Positions 25,632 through 33,027 of a DNA stretch of 64,000 nt are shown here, one piece after another. The notes under the pieces are model-generated. The model was not told the origin of the DNA and searched no databases. It saw only the letters and a program-made list of their open reading frames with translations. Position 1 is the stretch's first letter. The number at the start of each line of letters is the position of its first letter. Position numbers and translations under genes: made by a program. Source of the DNA: an uncultured Clostridia bacterium (lineage in GTDB: Bacteria; Bacillota; Clostridia; Oscillospirales; Oscillospiraceae); assembly GCA_946186375.1 (NCBI GenBank), contig CAMHMZ010000005.1, positions 1 through 64,000 on the forward strand. Direction: 5' to 3'.

Positions 25632-25640
25632 TGGTATAAT
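25632..25640 (+). promoter_or_regulatory. Extended -10 promoter of the class A PBP gene
   Basis: TGGTATAAT is a perfect extended -10; no good -35 lies at the right distance. A second TATAAT at 25653-25658 could serve instead. Confidence 0.5.
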
Positions 25641-25700
25641 GCCATCATTGATTATAATGAGATGGACTATCTCTTCTGATACAGCCCAAGGAGGTTCTCC

Positions 25701-27878
25701 ATGAACGAACCCAAAAAGAAGAAAAAAGGCTTGCCGAAGGTGCTGCGCGCGGCCGGGACGGCCGTGAGCTTCACCGTCGATACCGCGACCGGCGCCGTCT
25801 CCACCGTGCTTAAGCTGATCGGCTCGATCATCCTGGCGCTGCTGCTGGCGGGGCTTTTGTTCGCGTGCATCTTCGCCTATTACGTCAAGACGAGCCTCAC
25901 CCCGAACGTCTCCCTCTCGCTCGAGGATTACCAGCTGGCCGAGTCCGGCACCATCTACTATCAGGACGCCGCCGGCGTCTGGCGCGAGCTCGTGACGCTG
26001 CAGGCCGACGAGGACCGCGTCTGGGTCGACTATGACAAGTTCCCCTGGTACGTGGAGAAGGCCGTCGTCGCCATCGAGGACAAGCGCTTTTACGAGCATA
26101 AGGGCGTCGACTGGTACCGCACCTCGGGCGCCTTCGTCAAGATGTTCGCCAAGATGGAGACGCAGTTCGGCGGCTCCACCATCACCCAGCAGCTCATCAA
26201 GAACCTCACCGGCAACGACGAGGTGACCGTGCAGCGCAAGCTCAGCGAGATCTTCAGTGCGCTGGAGCTGGAGAAAAAATACGACAAGCAGGAGATCATG
26301 CTCTGGTACCTCAACGCCGTCTATTTCGGTGAGGGCTGCTGGGGCATGCAGACCGCGGCGCAAACCTACTTCGGCAAGGACGTACAGGATCTGACGCTGG
26401 CCGAGGCCGCCGCGATCGTGGGCATCACCAACATGCCCACAAAGTACGACCCCTTCTACGACGAGCAGGCCAACAAAAACCGCCAGGAAACCATCCTGCG
26501 CGAGATGTACGACCAGGGCTACATCGATTACGACATGTATATCGACGCTGTCAACGAGGACATCTCCAGCGCCTTCGTCCGCAGCCCCGGCGAGGAATAC
26601 TCGCAGGAGATCTACACCTATTATGAAGAGATCGTGATCAACGACGTCATCAACGATCTCATGCTCTCCAAGAACATCAGCCGCGAGGCCGCGCGCCGCC
26701 TGCTCTACAACGGCGGCTACCAGGTCTACTGCTGCCTCGACCCGAGCATCCAGGCCGTGGTCGACTCGGTGTACCAGGATCCCTCGCAGATCCCCCGCAC
26801 CTCGCGCTCCAACCAGCAGCTGCAGAGCTCCATCGTCATCATGGAGCCCTACACCGGCAAGATCCTCGCGCTCAGCGGCGGCGTGGGCGAGAAGAACGCC
26901 AACTTCCTGCTCAACCGCGTGCGCACGCTGCGCCCCGCCGGCTCCTCCATCAAGCCCATCGCCTCCTACGGTCCGGCCACGGAGCTCGGCTATATCACGC
27001 CCAACACCCTCGTCAACGACGCGGCGGGCATCCGCCTCAACGGTACGAGCTGGTACCCCGAAAACGACGGCGGCGGCCACTTCGGCGTCGTGGACATCCG
27101 CACGGCGCTGCAGTATTCGCTCAACACCGTCGCCGCGCAGATTGTCGACAAGCTCACCCCGGAGGTCTGCTACAACTTCCTGCAGACGCGCCTGGGCGTG
27201 ACGAGTCTCGTGCCCGACGACGCCTCCTATGCGCCGATGGCCCTCGGTCAGCTCACCAACGGCATCACCGTGCGCGAGATGGCGCAGGCCTATTGCGCCT
27301 TCGTCAACGACGGCCTCTTCACCTATTCGCGCAGCTACACCCTCGTCACCGACAGCGCAGGCAACATCGTGCTGGACAATCAGCCGCGCGTCATCGCGGC
27401 CTTCTCCGCCAACACGGCCCACGTCATGACCTATATGCTGCAGAACGCCTGTCACTACGGCACCGGCACCGAGGCCTGGATCGGCAACATGCCGGTCGCG
27501 GGCAAGACCGGCACGACCACCGACTATAAGGACCGGTGGTTCGTCGGCTGCACGCCCTACTATGTGGCCGCCGTCTGGACCGGCTACGACACGCCCGAGC
27601 GCATCTACGTCAGCGGCAACCCCGCCGCGCAAATCTTCCGCAAGGTCATGCGTCCCATCCACGAGGGTCTGGCCTGGCGCGACTTCCCCTGGCCCTATAT
27701 CGGCGCCGACACCGGCATCTTCGGTGACCTGAGCGAAGAAGAGGAAGAGGAAGAGATGACCGTCGATCCCGGCGAGGAGGGCGGCTCCGGCGACGAAGGC
27801 GGCAGCGGCGGCTCCGGCGGCTCCGGCGGCGACGACGGCGGCAGCGGCTCCAGCGGCGGTGAGATCGTCATCGGATGA
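25701..27878 (+). CDS. Class A penicillin-binding protein (PBP1A family)
   Basis: A 725-residue bifunctional peptidoglycan synthase. A basic N-terminus leads to one membrane helix (about 38-64). The GT51 transglycosylase domain (about 110-300) has catalytic Glu126 in AIEDKRFYEHKGVD and the GGSTITQQLIKN motif. The transpeptidase domain (about 370-660) has Ser415 in SSIK, the YSLN motif and Lys602 in KTGTT. A linker rich in Glu, Gly and Ser closes the chain (from about 675). The start follows CAAGGAGG. It polymerises and cross-links glycan strands outside the membrane. Nothing essential is missing. Confidence 0.95.
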   Translation: MNEPKKKKKGLPKVLRAAGTAVSFTVDTATGAVSTVLKLIGSIILALLLAGLLFACIFAYYVKTSLTPNVSLSLEDYQLAESGTIYYQDAAGVWRELVTLQADEDRVWVDYDKFPWYVEKAVVAIEDKRFYEHKGVDWYRTSGAFVKMFAKMETQFGGSTITQQLIKNLTGNDEVTVQRKLSEIFSALELEKKYDKQEIMLWYLNAVYFGEGCWGMQTAAQTYFGKDVQDLTLAEAAAIVGITNMPTKYDPFYDEQANKNRQETILREMYDQGYIDYDMYIDAVNEDISSAFVRSPGEEYSQEIYTYYEEIVINDVINDLMLSKNISREAARRLLYNGGYQVYCCLDPSIQAVVDSVYQDPSQIPRTSRSNQQLQSSIVIMEPYTGKILALSGGVGEKNANFLLNRVRTLRPAGSSIKPIASYGPATELGYITPNTLVNDAAGIRLNGTSWYPENDGGGHFGVVDIRTALQYSLNTVAAQIVDKLTPEVCYNFLQTRLGVTSLVPDDASYAPMALGQLTNGITVREMAQAYCAFVNDGLFTYSRSYTLVTDSAGNIVLDNQPRVIAAFSANTAHVMTYMLQNACHYGTGTEAWIGNMPVAGKTGTTTDYKDRWFVGCTPYYVAAVWTGYDTPERIYVSGNPAAQIFRKVMRPIHEGLAWRDFPWPYIGADTGIFGDLSEEEEEEEMTVDPGEEGGSGDEGGSGGSGGSGGDDGGSGSSGGEIVIG

Positions 27879-27948
27879 ACCGGGTGGGGAAAGGCCCCCG
27901 CTTTTCCCCCACGCTTTTGCCAATTTGTGGTGGTAGCCGCCCGTAATC

Positions 27949-27977
27949 TTGACAAGCGGCTTCAAATATGTTACATT
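27949..27977 (+). promoter_or_regulatory. Promoter of the conserved small protein gene
   Basis: Consensus TTGACA (27949-27954), a 17-base spacer and TACATT (27972-27977). Confidence 0.7.
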
Positions 27978-28004
27978 TCGGTTGCAATCATGGAGGTGTT
28001 TTCA

Positions 28005-28286
28005 TTGGCAAAGACTTTGGAGTATAAGGGACACCCGCTCCAGCGCAAGGACAACATCATTTATTATGGGAGCTTTGCGGACAAGTACATCATCATGCTT
28101 CAGATCCTCGAGACGAAGAAGGTCAAGGATCTGGACGTGGCCTCGAAGGTCTCGGTGCAGCTGCAGCTGACCGACCCTGACATCCGCTCCCGCGACAGGA
28201 TCGTAAAGAAGAGTGAGAAGGACAGCCTGTACGCCGCGATCGACGTGGCGGCCGTCTGGCTCGAGAGAGCGCTGTCCAGCCGCTGA
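28005..28286 (+). CDS. Conserved small protein of unknown function (TTG start)
   Basis: A 93-residue protein, if translation starts at TTG: GGAGGTG lies 7 bases upstream, whereas the in-frame ATG five codons earlier overlaps that site. The mature sequence would begin (M)AKTLEYKGHPLQRKDN. It contains NIIYYGSFADKYIIMLQIL near 17-35 and is soluble, with mixed charge and no membrane helix. I recall similar short proteins in Oscillospiraceae but know of no function. It has its own promoter and lies 52 bases before the NlpC gene, possibly in one transcript. Confidence 0.75.
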   Translation: MAKTLEYKGHPLQRKDNIIYYGSFADKYIIMLQILETKKVKDLDVASKVSVQLQLTDPDIRSRDRIVKKSEKDSLYAAIDVAAVWLERALSSR

Positions 28287-28338
28287 GACGCGGCCGGGCG
28301 CAGCGCCCACCGAAAAAAGAGAAAAGGATCGACCTATC

Positions 28339-29976
28339 ATGCGAAAGTTTCTGTTACGGACGCTGATGTTGACGCTGCTTCTCGTTTCCCTCTTCACGGC
28401 GACGGCCTATGCCGAGGACGCCGTGATCACCGGCAGCGACGTCAACCTCCGCTCCGGACCGGGCACCAGCTATGAAGTGCTCGACTGCCTGCCCAAGGGC
28501 GCGACGGTGACGATCATCGACCGCTCCAACGCCCAGTGGTACAGCGTAAGCTACAACGGACGCACGGGCTTTGTCGCCTCGGCCTATCTCCGCATCACAG
28601 AGGGCGGCGGCGGTTACGATGAAGCCGGCGAGATCCTCATTGAGGATGAGCCGACCGTCATCGTGACGCCCGAACCCCCCGCAGAGCCCGAACCCACGCC
28701 GAGCCCCGAACCCACGCAGGAGCCCGAGCCCGAGCCCACCGAGACCCCCGAACCCACTCCGGAGCCCGAACCCACGCAGACCCCCGAGCCCACCGAGGCG
28801 CCGAAGCAGGAGAGCGGCTTTATCAACGCCATGTATGTCCGCTTCCGCAGCGCCCCCTCCGCGGACGCCACGATCATCGCCACCTATAACAAGGGCACGA
28901 AGCTGACGATCACCGGCGCCAGCGGCGACTGGACCGCCGTCATCATCAACGGCGAGAGCGGCTACGTGTTCAGCCAGTATGTCACCCGCGGCGAGACAGT
29001 CGAAGAGACCCCCGCCCCCGAGGAGACCGCGCAGCCCGAGGAGACGGCGGAGCCTACGCCCGAGCCGACTCCGGAGCCTACGCCCGAACCCACGCCGGAA
29101 CCGACCCCCGAGCCGACGCCTGTCAGCGGCACGACCGCCTGGATCTGCGCCGATTACGTGCGCTTCCGCAGCGGCCCCTCGACGAGCGACCGCATCCTCG
29201 GCACCTATGACCACGGCAAGCAGATCACCGTGACCGGCGCCCAGGGCGACTGGACCGCCGCCGTCATCGACGGCATGAGCGGCTACGTCTTCTCTCAGTA
29301 TGTGAGCGAAACGGATCCGGCCGAGCAGCCGGAGGAGCCCGAGCAGACCGAGGAGACGCCGCAGACCGAGTCTGAGCCCGGCTACATCAACGGCAACAAC
29401 GTGCGCCTGCGCGCCACGCCCTCCACAACGGGCAGGGTGCTCGGCGAATACAACAGCGGCACCCCCGTCACCATCACCGGCACCCAGGGCGACTGGACCG
29501 CCGTGACGATCCAGGACAAGAACGGCTACGTCTTTTCCCAGTACATCTCCCGCGGCAGCCTCGATCTTCCGACCGAGCCCGGCGACGATCCGGAGCCCAC
29601 GGGCTCCGCGACCGGCAGGCAGATCGCGGACTACGCGCTGCGCTTCGTCGGCTACAACTACGTCTGGGGCGGCACGAGCCCCGACGTCGGCTTTGACTGC
29701 TCGGGCCTCGTCTACTACGTGTACCAGCAGTTCGGCTACACGCTGCCCCGTGTGGCCAACGACCAGGCCTCCTTCGGCACGGCCGTCTCCTATGACGAGC
29801 TGCAGCCGGGCGACATCCTCTGCTTCTACTCCGGCAGCAGCTACGTCGGACACGTGGGCATCTATCTGGGCAACGACAAGTTTGTCCACGCCTCCACCTA
29901 CACCACCGGCGTCATCATCTCCGAGCTCAACGGCTACTACCAGTCCCGCGGCTTCATCGCCCGCCGCGTGATCTGA
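28339..29976 (+). CDS. Secreted SH3b / NlpC-P60 cell-wall hydrolase
   Basis: A 545-residue secreted endopeptidase. The signal peptide ends near AYA (about 26). Four bacterial SH3 modules follow, at about 30-85, 155-215, 265-325 and 345-405, each with a (V/Y)RFRSGPS-like start and a GYVFSQY-like end. They are separated by EPTP-type linkers. The C-terminal NlpC/P60 domain (about 435-545) has Cys454 in FDCSGL, His505 in GHVGIYLG and His517 in FVHAST. Such enzymes cut the D-Glu to diamino-acid bond in stem peptides; the SH3 modules bind the wall. The stop codon touches a palindromic MITE-like element. Confidence 0.93.
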   Translation: MRKFLLRTLMLTLLLVSLFTATAYAEDAVITGSDVNLRSGPGTSYEVLDCLPKGATVTIIDRSNAQWYSVSYNGRTGFVASAYLRITEGGGGYDEAGEILIEDEPTVIVTPEPPAEPEPTPSPEPTQEPEPEPTETPEPTPEPEPTQTPEPTEAPKQESGFINAMYVRFRSAPSADATIIATYNKGTKLTITGASGDWTAVIINGESGYVFSQYVTRGETVEETPAPEETAQPEETAEPTPEPTPEPTPEPTPEPTPEPTPVSGTTAWICADYVRFRSGPSTSDRILGTYDHGKQITVTGAQGDWTAAVIDGMSGYVFSQYVSETDPAEQPEEPEQTEETPQTESEPGYINGNNVRLRATPSTTGRVLGEYNSGTPVTITGTQGDWTAVTIQDKNGYVFSQYISRGSLDLPTEPGDDPEPTGSATGRQIADYALRFVGYNYVWGGTSPDVGFDCSGLVYYVYQQFGYTLPRVANDQASFGTAVSYDELQPGDILCFYSGSSYVGHVGIYLGNDKFVHASTYTTGVIISELNGYYQSRGFIARRVI

Positions 29977-30138
29977 TACTAATACCTAATAAAAACAAGA
30001 CAATCTTTGCGGCCAGAATTGTGCCATACTGCGTTGGGCTCCTTGACCATATATCTCCATTATGCTCTTCGGAGCCCGCCTTGTCTGGCGCAATTCTGTC
30101 TCGCAAATCTTTGTCTACTTTCTATCAGGTATTAGTAT
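29976..30138. repeat. 163-bp palindromic MITE-like element
   Basis: The ends are perfect inverted repeats ATACTAATACCT and AGGTATTAGTAT, and the two halves pair imperfectly over most of their length, e.g. CAGAATTGTGCCA against TGGCGCAATTCTG and GGGCTCC against GGAGCCC. It starts at the last base of the NlpC stop codon. No open frame is inside, and no second copy is in the window. Confidence 0.8.
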
Positions 30139-30160
30139 GAGCTCCTTCACAACAACAGCA

Positions 30161-30190
30161 GCGCCCCCTCCGTCCGGAGGGGGCGCTTGT
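30161..30190. terminator. Terminator between convergent genes
   Basis: GCGCCCCCTCC, loop, GGAGGGGGCGC, then TTGTTTATGTTT on the plus strand. It lies between the converging NlpC and flavodoxin genes and probably serves the plus strand best. Confidence 0.7.
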
Positions 30191-30210
30191 TTATGTTTCG
30201 GGTCTCTTTT

Positions 30211-30867
30211 TCAGCCCAGGCTGTCGATCCAGGTCTGCAGCTCCTCGTCGGAGATGCGCAGGCTCAGCCGCGTGGCGGAGAGGAAGGTCCCCGTTCCGGC
30301 CTGCCCGGCGAGGGTCTCGCCGGTGGTCCCGGCGCCGCTGCTGCCGGAGGTGCAGAAGGGGATCACGGTCTTGCCGGTGAAGTCGTGGCTCTCCACGAAG
30401 CTGCTCAGGATGCGCGGGGCCTGCCCCCACCAGATGGGGTAGCCGAGATACACGGTGGTATAGCCGTCCAGAGAGATTTCATCGGCGATCTCCGGACGGG
30501 CGTCGGGCGTGTTCTGCTCGACGGTGGCGCGCGTGTCGCTGTCGCCGTAGTCCAGATCCTCCGCCGTGTAGGGCTGGGCCGGGACGATCTCGGCCAGGTC
30601 CGCCCCGGTGAGCGCCGCGATGCGCTCGGCCACGATACGCGTGTTGCCGGTGGCGGAGAAATAGACGACCAGGACACCGCTCCCCGCGGTCTCTTCCGGA
30701 TTGGTCTCCGGATCCTGCGCGGCCGCCGGTTCCGGGGCCGTCGTCTCCTCGGCGGGCGTAGGTTCAGCGGCCGGAGCGGGCTGGGCCGCCGTCTCGGCCG
30801 GGGCGCCGCAGCCGGTGCAGAGGAGCGCTGCCAGCAGCAGCGCTGCGATCCAGGCGTTCTTTTTCAT
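30211..30867 (-). CDS. Flavodoxin-domain lipoprotein
   Basis: A 218-residue protein with a lipobox (LLCTGC, Cys20), a Pro/Ala/Glu-rich linker (about 22-62) and a flavodoxin domain. The FMN phosphate loop is FSATGNTR (about 70-77), and YPIWWGQAPR, a mark of the flavodoxin_4 type, is near 148. It should sit on the outer face of the membrane, unusual for a flavodoxin but recurrent in gut Clostridia. AAGGGGAG precedes the ATG. It is the last gene of the TetR operon (15 bases after the cupin gene), which suggests a role in electron transfer to quinone-like or aromatic compounds. Confidence 0.88.
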   Translation of the reverse strand: MKKNAWIAALLLAALLCTGCGAPAETAAQPAPAAEPTPAEETTAPEPAAAQDPETNPEETAGSGVLVVYFSATGNTRIVAERIAALTGADLAEIVPAQPYTAEDLDYGDSDTRATVEQNTPDARPEIADEISLDGYTTVYLGYPIWWGQAPRILSSFVESHDFTGKTVIPFCTSGSSGAGTTGETLAGQAGTGTFLSATRLSLRISDEELQTWIDSLG

Positions 30868-30881
30868 GCGCTCCCCTTCTC

Positions 30882-31634
30882 TCACAGGGCCGCGTAGTCG
30901 GCGTCGGAGACCGGCTCGAGCCACTCGTTGGAGGCGTCCTCTCCGGCGACCTCGATCGCCAGGTGCGAAAACCAGCTGTCGCTTGCCGCGCCGTGCCAGT
31001 GCTTGACATTGGCCGGGATGTTGACCACGGTGCCCGGCGTCATCTCCACGGGCGCCTTGCCCCACTCCTGATACCAGCCGCGGCCGCCTACGCAGATCAG
31101 CATCTGTCCGCCGCCCTGCGAGGCGTGGTGGACGTGCCAGTTGTTGCGGCAGCCCGGCTCAAAGGTCACGTTGAAGACGGGCACCTGCTGTGTCGAAAGT
31201 GGTGCGAGATAGCTCTGCCCCACGAAGAACTGCCCGTAGGGGTTTGCCTCCCCGATGGGGAAGAAGATCGTGTTCTGATAGGCGTCCTTCTCCGTCTGTG
31301 CGCTCTCCTCCCCGCACCAGATCTCTTTGGCCTGGCGGAACACCGCCCAGCCCTTGGGCCAGCCGACGTACATCGTGGCGTGGGTGATGACGGCGGCGAT
31401 CTCCGCCTTTGTGACGCCGTGGTTTTTCGCGTTCTGCAGGTGATAGCCGAGGGAGGAGTCGGTAATGCCGGAGGCCATCAGCGACACGACGGTGATGAGG
31501 CACTTCGTTTTGACGTCGATGGCGTCCTCGTTCCAGACCTCGCCGAACAGCACGTCGTCGTTGAGGTGAGCGAACATCGGCGCGAAGTCCCCGAGCTGGG
31601 CGCGCCCCGCGGTCTGTGTGATCTTTTCTTTCAT
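30882..31634 (-). CDS. Carboxymuconolactone-decarboxylase-like / cupin fusion
   Basis: A 250-residue cytoplasmic protein. The first half (about 10-110) is an AhpD/CMD-like helical domain (CLITVVSLMASG...LGYHLQNAKNHGVTKAEIAAVITHATMY read in pieces). It lacks a CxxC pair, so no AhpD-type peroxidase activity is expected. The second half (about 135-235) is a cupin with metal ligands in NNWHVHHASQGGGQ and a later VKHWHG. This fusion recurs in anaerobe redox operons. It follows the ABM-like gene by 16 bases and precedes the flavodoxin. The substrate is unknown. Confidence 0.87.
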   Translation of the reverse strand: MKEKITQTAGRAQLGDFAPMFAHLNDDVLFGEVWNEDAIDVKTKCLITVVSLMASGITDSSLGYHLQNAKNHGVTKAEIAAVITHATMYVGWPKGWAVFRQAKEIWCGEESAQTEKDAYQNTIFFPIGEANPYGQFFVGQSYLAPLSTQQVPVFNVTFEPGCRNNWHVHHASQGGGQMLICVGGRGWYQEWGKAPVEMTPGTVVNIPANVKHWHGAASDSWFSHLAIEVAGEDASNEWLEPVSDADYAAL

Positions 31635-31650
31635 GCTGCTTCTCCTATCC

Positions 31651-31980
31651 TTATTTTTTGATAAATCTCAGATCCTTCTCCGGCAGGCCCGCGTCGTCGG
31701 AGAGAAAGCGCTCGGCGCGCATGTGCAGGTCGTATTTTTCCCGCAGCGCCGCGAGCTGCGCCATCATGGGCGAGGCGTGGTGCGCGTCGATGGCCGCCTG
31801 GTCGCGCCACTGGTCGATGAGCAATACGGTCTCGGCGTCGTCCATCGGGAAAAAGTATTCATAGCGGAGATTGCCGTCCTCGGCGCGGATCGCGTCCGCG
31901 AGGCCCGTGCGCGTCATTTCCTCGGCGAAGGCGCGGGCCGCGCCGCCGACGCCGGTGTAATAGAGGTTTACGGTGATCAT
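31651..31980 (-). CDS. ABM-domain (antibiotic biosynthesis monooxygenase-like) protein
   Basis: A 109-residue ferredoxin-fold protein. It starts MITVNLYYTGVGGAARAF and has the family segment ETVLLIDQWRDQAAIDAHHAS near 50-70. ABM-domain proteins include YgiN-type quinol oxidases and small monooxygenases that need no cofactor. The ATG overlaps the TetR stop codon, so the regulator and this enzyme are co-translated. With the cupin and flavodoxin it suggests detoxification of quinones or similar electrophiles, as inference from context. Confidence 0.85.
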   Translation of the reverse strand: MITVNLYYTGVGGAARAFAEEMTRTGLADAIRAEDGNLRYEYFFPMDDAETVLLIDQWRDQAAIDAHHASPMMAQLAALREKYDLHMRAERFLSDDAGLPEKDLRFIKK

Positions 31981-32606
31981 GTCAGTCCTCCCAGCAGGGT
32001 CTTGATAAAGCGAAAGGCCATTTCATAAGTGCTCATGTAGACATAGGAGATCCCGGCCTCCTCCATGGCCTGCCGCTGCCGATCGGTCACGACGGTGTAG
32101 GGGTAGAGGCCGTAGATGAAGGGCAGCAGCGCGTACAGGAAGGTCTGCCGCTCCTCCTCCCCCAGCGTGGGGACGAAGGTCTGCAGGCAGCGCTCGATCG
32201 CCCGGCTCGACGCGCCGTAGGCGACTTTGAACTCCACAAGGCGCTCCGGTCGGGAGTTTGCCTCCATGTCGTAGAGGTTCATGCTGAGGAGCTTGAGCAT
32301 CAACGGCCGCCGCTCCAGCGCGTGCGCCAGCATCGAGGCCAGCTCCCCGGTCGTAAGGGTCTCCCCGCTCTCGCAGAGGGCGTTGAGATCGGCGGCGAAG
32401 AGCTCGTACTCCCGCTGGAAGAGCGCGAGGAAGATCTCCTCCTTGGTCTCGAAATAGTTATAGATCGAGGTGCGGGTGAAGGAGGTCTGCTGGCCGATCT
32501 CCTTGAGGGTGATGTCCTTGAAGCTCCCGGTCTCGTAAAGCTTGCGGCAGGCGGCGAGGATCTCCTCGCGCCGGGCGTTGGTGAGTTCTTCCGAGCCTTT
32601 CGGCAT
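31977..32606 (-). CDS. TetR-family repressor
   Basis: A 209-residue regulator. The N-terminal helix-turn-helix (about 12-58) contains FKDITLKEIGQQTSFTRTSIYNYFETKEEIF, here spanning the recognition helix and the conserved YNYF. The ligand domain follows and ends in a hydrophobic dimer helix. It is the first gene of a four-gene operon and lies just downstream of two palindromes that flank and overlap the promoter, so it very likely represses itself and the redox genes until an inducer binds. The inducer cannot be read from sequence. Confidence 0.93.
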   Translation of the reverse strand: MPKGSEELTNARREEILAACRKLYETGSFKDITLKEIGQQTSFTRTSIYNYFETKEEIFLALFQREYELFAADLNALCESGETLTTGELASMLAHALERRPLMLKLLSMNLYDMEANSRPERLVEFKVAYGASSRAIERCLQTFVPTLGEEERQTFLYALLPFIYGLYPYTVVTDRQRQAMEEAGISYVYMSTYEMAFRFIKTLLGGLT

Positions 32607-32631
32607 GGTGCTCCCCTCCTCCGAAAAATAA

Positions 32632-32679
32632 TGACACGATGTCAGAAGCTATGATACCAGCATTCTGACACCGTGTCAA
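32632..32679 (-). promoter_or_regulatory. TetR operon promoter with two operator palindromes
   Basis: On the minus strand TTGACA (32674-32679), a 17-base spacer and TATCAT (32651-32656). Operator-like palindromes TGACACCGTGTCA (32666-32678, over the -35) and TGACACGATGTCA (32632-32644, just downstream of the -10) share the half-site TGACA. Centre-to-centre distance is 34 bases, near three helical turns. Confidence 0.85.
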
Positions 32680-32706
32680 CTCTTTTTCTGCTTTTCCTTC
32701 GCTGCG

Positions 32707-33027
32707 TTATTTGAGCTTGTAGTGGTCCTCGTTGATCTCCCAGCCGCGGTCGAGCAGCCAGTAGGAGGCCTGCTCCTCCTCGGGCTCGTCCTCGCCGATG
32801 GGCACGTCGGGCTTGGCGTTTTTGAGCTTCTTTTTGAGCTCATACCCGCGCAGGTCCTTCACCGTGAAGGGAAGGCCCAGCTCCTCGGCGATCGGCAGCA
32901 GCACGGCCTCCACCAGAGACTCTCTTATTTCAAGGCTGCCGGGATAGGCGGCCTCGGCCTCGGCCACGCGCCGGCGCAGCGCTTCGTCCGCGTCATAGCG
33001 CTCGAAAAAAGCTTCCACGTTCGTCAT
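32707..33027 (-). CDS. Small protein resembling the Nif11-like domain
   Basis: A 106-residue acidic protein. The first 30 residues (MTNVEAFFERYDADEALRRR) and the later LGLPFTVKDLRGYE resemble Nif11-type domains, which begin with an FFxxxxxDExLR helix and end near a FT..DL segment. Nif11 domains occur as leaders of ribosomal peptides and as free proteins. No glycine-cysteine core and no modification enzyme is present, so a peptide precursor is unlikely. The C-terminus ends YWLLDRGWEINEDHYKLK. It overlaps the end of the S9 peptidase gene (ATGA). Function unknown. Confidence 0.6.
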   Translation of the reverse strand: MTNVEAFFERYDADEALRRRVAEAEAAYPGSLEIRESLVEAVLLPIAEELGLPFTVKDLRGYELKKKLKNAKPDVPIGEDEPEEEQASYWLLDRGWEINEDHYKLK

